DNA from: Gammaproteobacteria bacterium
GTDB taxonomy: Bacteria > Pseudomonadota > Gammaproteobacteria > Chromatiales > Chromatiaceae
Direction: 5' to 3'
Length of the DNA: 6,903 nucleotides
NCBI GenBank assembly: GCA_015231665.1
Contig: JADGBD010000106.1
Span: 1 to 6,903 of the forward strand
The translations under genes were made by a program, and so were the position numbers. The notes beneath the pieces are model-generated. The model worked only from the letters and a program-made list of their open reading frames with translations. It was not told the origin of the DNA and ran no database searches. Below are positions 5,103 to 6,903 of the stretch, piece after piece. Positions within the stretch are counted from its first letter, which is position 1. Each line of letters starts with the position of its first letter.

Positions 5103-6518
5103 TTAGGCCACGTCCAGCTTGTCCACGGTGTCAAACTCGAACTTGATTTCCTTCCAGGTCTCCATCGCAATCGCCAGCTCGGGGCTGTGACGGGCGGCCT
5201 CGGTGAGGATATCGCGCGCTTCCTTTTCGATCTCGCGGCCCTGGTTGCGGGCCTTGACGCAGGCTTCCAGAGCCACGCGGTTGGCGGCGGCGCCAGCGGC
5301 GTTGCCCCAGGGGTGACCCTGAGTACCGCCACCGAACTGCAGCACCGAGTCGTCACCGAAGATGGACAGCAGCGCCGGCATGTGCCAAACGTGGATACCA
5401 CCAGAAGCAACGGCGAAGACGCCGGGCATGGAGCCCCAGTCCTGATCGAAGAAGACGCCGCGTGAGCGGTCTTCCGGCACGAAGGATTCGCGCAGCTGAT
5501 CGACAAAGCCCAGGGTAGAGGCGCGGTCGCCTTCCAGCTTGCCCACCACGGTACCGGTGTGCAGGTGGTCACCACCGGACAGACGCAGGCACTTGGCCAG
5601 CACACGGAAGTGGATACCGTGCTTGGGATGACGGTCGATTACCGCGTGCATGGCACGGTGGATGTGCAGCAGCATGCCGTTCTTGCGGCAGTAGTTGGCC
5701 AGACCGGTGTTGGCGGTGAAGCCGCCGGTGAGGAAGTCGTGCATGATGATGGGCATGCCCAGCTCTTTGGCGTAGGCGGCGCGCTCGTACATGTCTTCCG
5801 GGGTGGCGGCGGTGACGTTGAGGTAGTGACCCTTGCGCTCGCCGGTTTCGGCTTCGGCTTTCTGGATGGCTTCGGCAACAAAGTCGAAGCGATCACGCCA
5901 GCGCATGAAGGGCTGGGAGTTGACGTTTTCGTCGTCCTTGGTGAAGTCCAGACCGCCACGCAGACATTCATACACGGCACGGCCGTAGTTCTTCGCCGAC
6001 AGGCCCAGCTTGGGCTTGATGGTACAACCCAGCAGGGGACGACCGTACTTGTTGAGACGGTCGCGCTCCACCTGGATACCCGCCGGCGGGCCGCCGCAGG
6101 TCTTGATGTAGGCGATGGGGAAGCGGATGTCTTCCAGACGCAGATGACGCAGCGCCTTGAAGCCGAAAACGTTACCTACCAGCGAGGTGAGCACGTTGAC
6201 CACTGAGCCTTCCTCGAACAGGTCGATGGGATAGGCGATGAAGGCGTAGAAAGACTCGGAGTCGCCGGGCACGTCTTCGATGCGGTAAGCACGACCCTTG
6301 TAATACTCCATGTCGGTGAGCAGTTCCGACCAAACGGTACTCCAGGTGCCGGTGGAGGATTCGGCGGCTACCGCAGCGGCCACCTCTTCACGCGGCACAC
6401 CGGGCTGTCCGGTACATTTGAAGCATGCGAGCAGATCGGTATCCAGCGGAACGTAGTCCGGGGTCCAATACATGTCGCGGTATTCTTTAACGCCTGCATC
6501 GTAGGATTTCAAGGCCAT
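5103..6518 (-). CDS. cbbL: Ribulose-1,5-bisphosphate carboxylase/oxygenase large subunit (form IA, carboxysomal)
   Basis: 471-residue catalytic subunit of Rubisco, which fixes CO2 onto ribulose bisphosphate in the Calvin cycle. The N-terminal domain spans about 1-145 and the TIM barrel about 146-471. Active-site residues are present: Lys168 in GCTIKPKLG, the carbamylated Lys194 with Asp196 and Glu197 in [11 protein letters not shown], His287 in HIHRAMH, loop-6 Lys327 in [10 protein letters not shown] and Ser372 in [11 protein letters not shown]. Tyr72 and Phe346, which I recall as CsoS2-contact residues of Halothiobacillus CbbL, are both conserved at the same numbers; with the gene order this supports a carboxysomal enzyme. 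The start has AGGAG six to seven bases upstream, and the next residues [18 protein letters not shown] align with the family start. Unusual positions: Gln400 in [10 protein letters not shown] (normally Leu), Cys35 and Cys310 where Ile is common, and Ala146 in GGPPAGIQ where His is common. Confidence 0.99.
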   Translation of the reverse strand: MALKSYDAGVKEYRDMYWTPDYVPLDTDLLACFKCTGQPGVPREEVAAAVAAESSTGTWSTVWSELLTDMEYYKGRAYRIEDVPGDSESFYAFIAYPIDLFEEGSVVNVLTSLVGNVFGFKALRHLRLEDIRFPIAYIKTCGGPPAGIQVERDRLNKYGRPLLGCTIKPKLGLSAKNYGRAVYECLRGGLDFTKDDENVNSQPFMRWRDRFDFVAEAIQKAEAETGERKGHYLNVTAATPEDMYERAAYAKELGMPIIMHDFLTGGFTANTGLANYCRKNGMLLHIHRAMHAVIDRHPKHGIHFRVLAKCLRLSGGDHLHTGTVVGKLEGDRASTLGFVDQLRESFVPEDRSRGVFFDQDWGSMPGVFAVASGGIHVWHMPALLSIFGDDSVLQFGGGTQGHPWGNAAGAAANRVALEACVKARNQGREIEKEARDILTEAARHSPELAIAMETWKEIKFEFDTVDKLDVA

Positions 6519-6659
6519 GGTGTTCTCCTATTCTTCGCTGTTGCTGCCAGTCGGTGAGGTTTAGCTCGTTAGTTCACTTAGCTCAATGGATGGACGCAGC
6601 TTAGGCAGGTTTTTTGCGCGCATCCAATCGATGTTTCTCGGTAAGGTCATTGACTCTGG

Positions 6660-6671
6660 TCTATGGATTCC
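6660..6671. repeat. 12-bp direct repeat, copy proximal to cbbL
   Basis: tctatggattcc on the plus strand, identical to 6773-6784. In minus-strand reading GGAATCCATAGA continues so that a T-N11-A pattern (TAGACCAGAGTCA) follows, the general form of LysR-type regulator sites. Confidence 0.75.
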
Positions 6672-6686
6672 CTCAACCCGCATGGA

Positions 6687-6707
6687 TACTGGGCTGAGCG
6701 CCCAGTA
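6687..6707. repeat. Perfect inverted repeat in the cbbL leader
   Basis: TACTGGGC and GCCCAGTA, eight pairs separated by five bases. It is either an operator for a dimeric regulator or an RNA hairpin about 170-190 bases before the cbbL start. No T-run follows on either strand. Confidence 0.65.
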
Positions 6708-6724
6708 ACAGGCCCTTGAGGGGA

Positions 6725-6765
6725 CAAAATTCGCCGCTGGCAAGCTGCCAATGGCGGCAAAATTC
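6725..6765. repeat. Imperfect hairpin flanked by an 8-bp direct repeat
   Basis: The centre TGGCA-AGC-TGCCA (6738-6750) is extended by GCCGC (6733-6737) pairing with GCGGC (6754-6758) across a three-base bulge. The whole is bracketed by two copies of caaaattc (6725-6732 and 6758-6765). It lies between the two 12-bp direct repeats. Confidence 0.6.
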
Positions 6766-6772
6766 AGCTTGA

Positions 6773-6784
6773 TCTATGGATTCC
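6773..6784. repeat. 12-bp direct repeat, copy distal to cbbL
   Basis: Second exact copy of tctatggattcc, 113 bp from the first. In minus-strand reading it continues into TAGATCAAGCTGA, again T-N11-A. Over 24 bases the two copies match at about 18 positions. Confidence 0.75.
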
Positions 6785-6831
6785 TCGGAACCCCTAGCGC
6801 TGGCCAAGGGGCGCAGACACTACATTTAACC

Positions 6832-6880
6832 CTCCGCGTCCTTTGCGCTCCTTTGCGCTCCTTTGCGTCCTCTGCGTCCT
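6832..6880. repeat. Short tandem repeat, about five units of 9-10 bp
   Basis: Plus strand units: ctccgcgtc, ctttgcgctc, ctttgcgctc, ctttgcgtc, ctctgcgtc, then ct. On the minus strand it reads as AGGACGCAA/AGGAGCGCAA units. The period is close to one helical turn. It stands at the distal end of the leader, before any plausible promoter. Short GCAAAGGACGC-type arrays are scattered between genes in many bacterial genomes, so it may be such a dispersed element and not a regulator site. Confidence 0.8.
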
Positions 6881-6903
6881 GATTTGGTTTCGACGCCGGA
6901 TTA

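Larger units (their letters stand above)
6519..6903 (-). promoter_or_regulatory. Leader and probable promoter region of the cso operon
   Basis: 385 bases before cbbL with no supported gene. The operon promoter should lie here, because cbbL is the first gene of the operon in relatives. I cannot choose a sigma-70 promoter: TTGAGC (6586-6581) with TAAACC 17 bases on, and TTGGAT with TAAGCT 18 bases on, are both poor. The region is instead rich in repeats and dyads, listed separately, which could be sites for CbbR, the LysR-type activator of cbb operons. No cbbR gene is visible up to the edge. Confidence 0.5.

Noticed and set aside
6561..6743. 60-codon minus-strand frame in the cbbL leader
   Set aside because: It starts with TTG and has no Shine-Dalgarno. 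It overlaps a perfect dyad and one of the 12-bp repeats, and resembles no known family. A leader peptide cannot be excluded but is not supported.
1..6903. A previously undescribed multi-gene system
   Set aside because: All genes belong to the known alpha-carboxysome operon in its usual order. Novelty is limited to protein details and the non-coding repeats listed.

Overview
The window holds most of an alpha-carboxysome (cso) operon, read entirely on the minus strand. It starts near the right edge and runs leftwards: cbbL, cbbS, csoS2, csoSCA, csoS4A and a csoS4B gene that is cut by the left edge. Every gene can be named from its protein sequence. No gene on the plus strand is supported. The system itself is known. 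What may be new lies in details of its proteins and in its non-coding DNA.

The source is probably a GC-rich autotrophic proteobacterium, most likely a gammaproteobacterial sulfur oxidiser or a relative. This rests on form IA carboxysomal Rubisco, on the gene order (the order known from Halothiobacillus and similar chemolithoautotrophs) and on the strong G/C bias at third codon positions. I cannot name a genus. The csoS1 hexamer shell genes, which normally follow csoS4B, would lie beyond position 1. No cbbR regulator gene is visible before the right edge.

Layout in transcription order: (1) 6903-6519, a 385-base non-coding leader/promoter region with a short tandem repeat, a 12-bp direct repeat about 113 bp apart and several inverted repeats. 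(2) 6518-5103 cbbL and 5010-4669 cbbS, separated by 92 bases that hold a strong GC hairpin. (3) A 97-base gap with a hairpin, then csoS2 (4571-2082), a long disordered scaffold built of repeats. (4) csoSCA (2055-583), the shell-associated carbonic anhydrase, 26 bases after csoS2. (5) csoS4A (583-326) and csoS4B (326 to beyond 1), the two pentameric vertex proteins, joined to each other and to csoSCA by one-base stop/start overlaps.

How they work together: CbbL8S8 Rubisco is collected by the N-terminal repeats of CsoS2. The middle and C-terminal repeats of CsoS2 bind the shell. CsoSCA turns bicarbonate into CO2 inside the body. CsoS4A and CsoS4B cap the vertices of the icosahedral shell, whose facets are made of CsoS1 proteins encoded outside the window. 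Loosely spaced genes with hairpins at the Rubisco end and tightly coupled genes at the vertex-protein end fit the large difference in amounts needed, but this is an inference.
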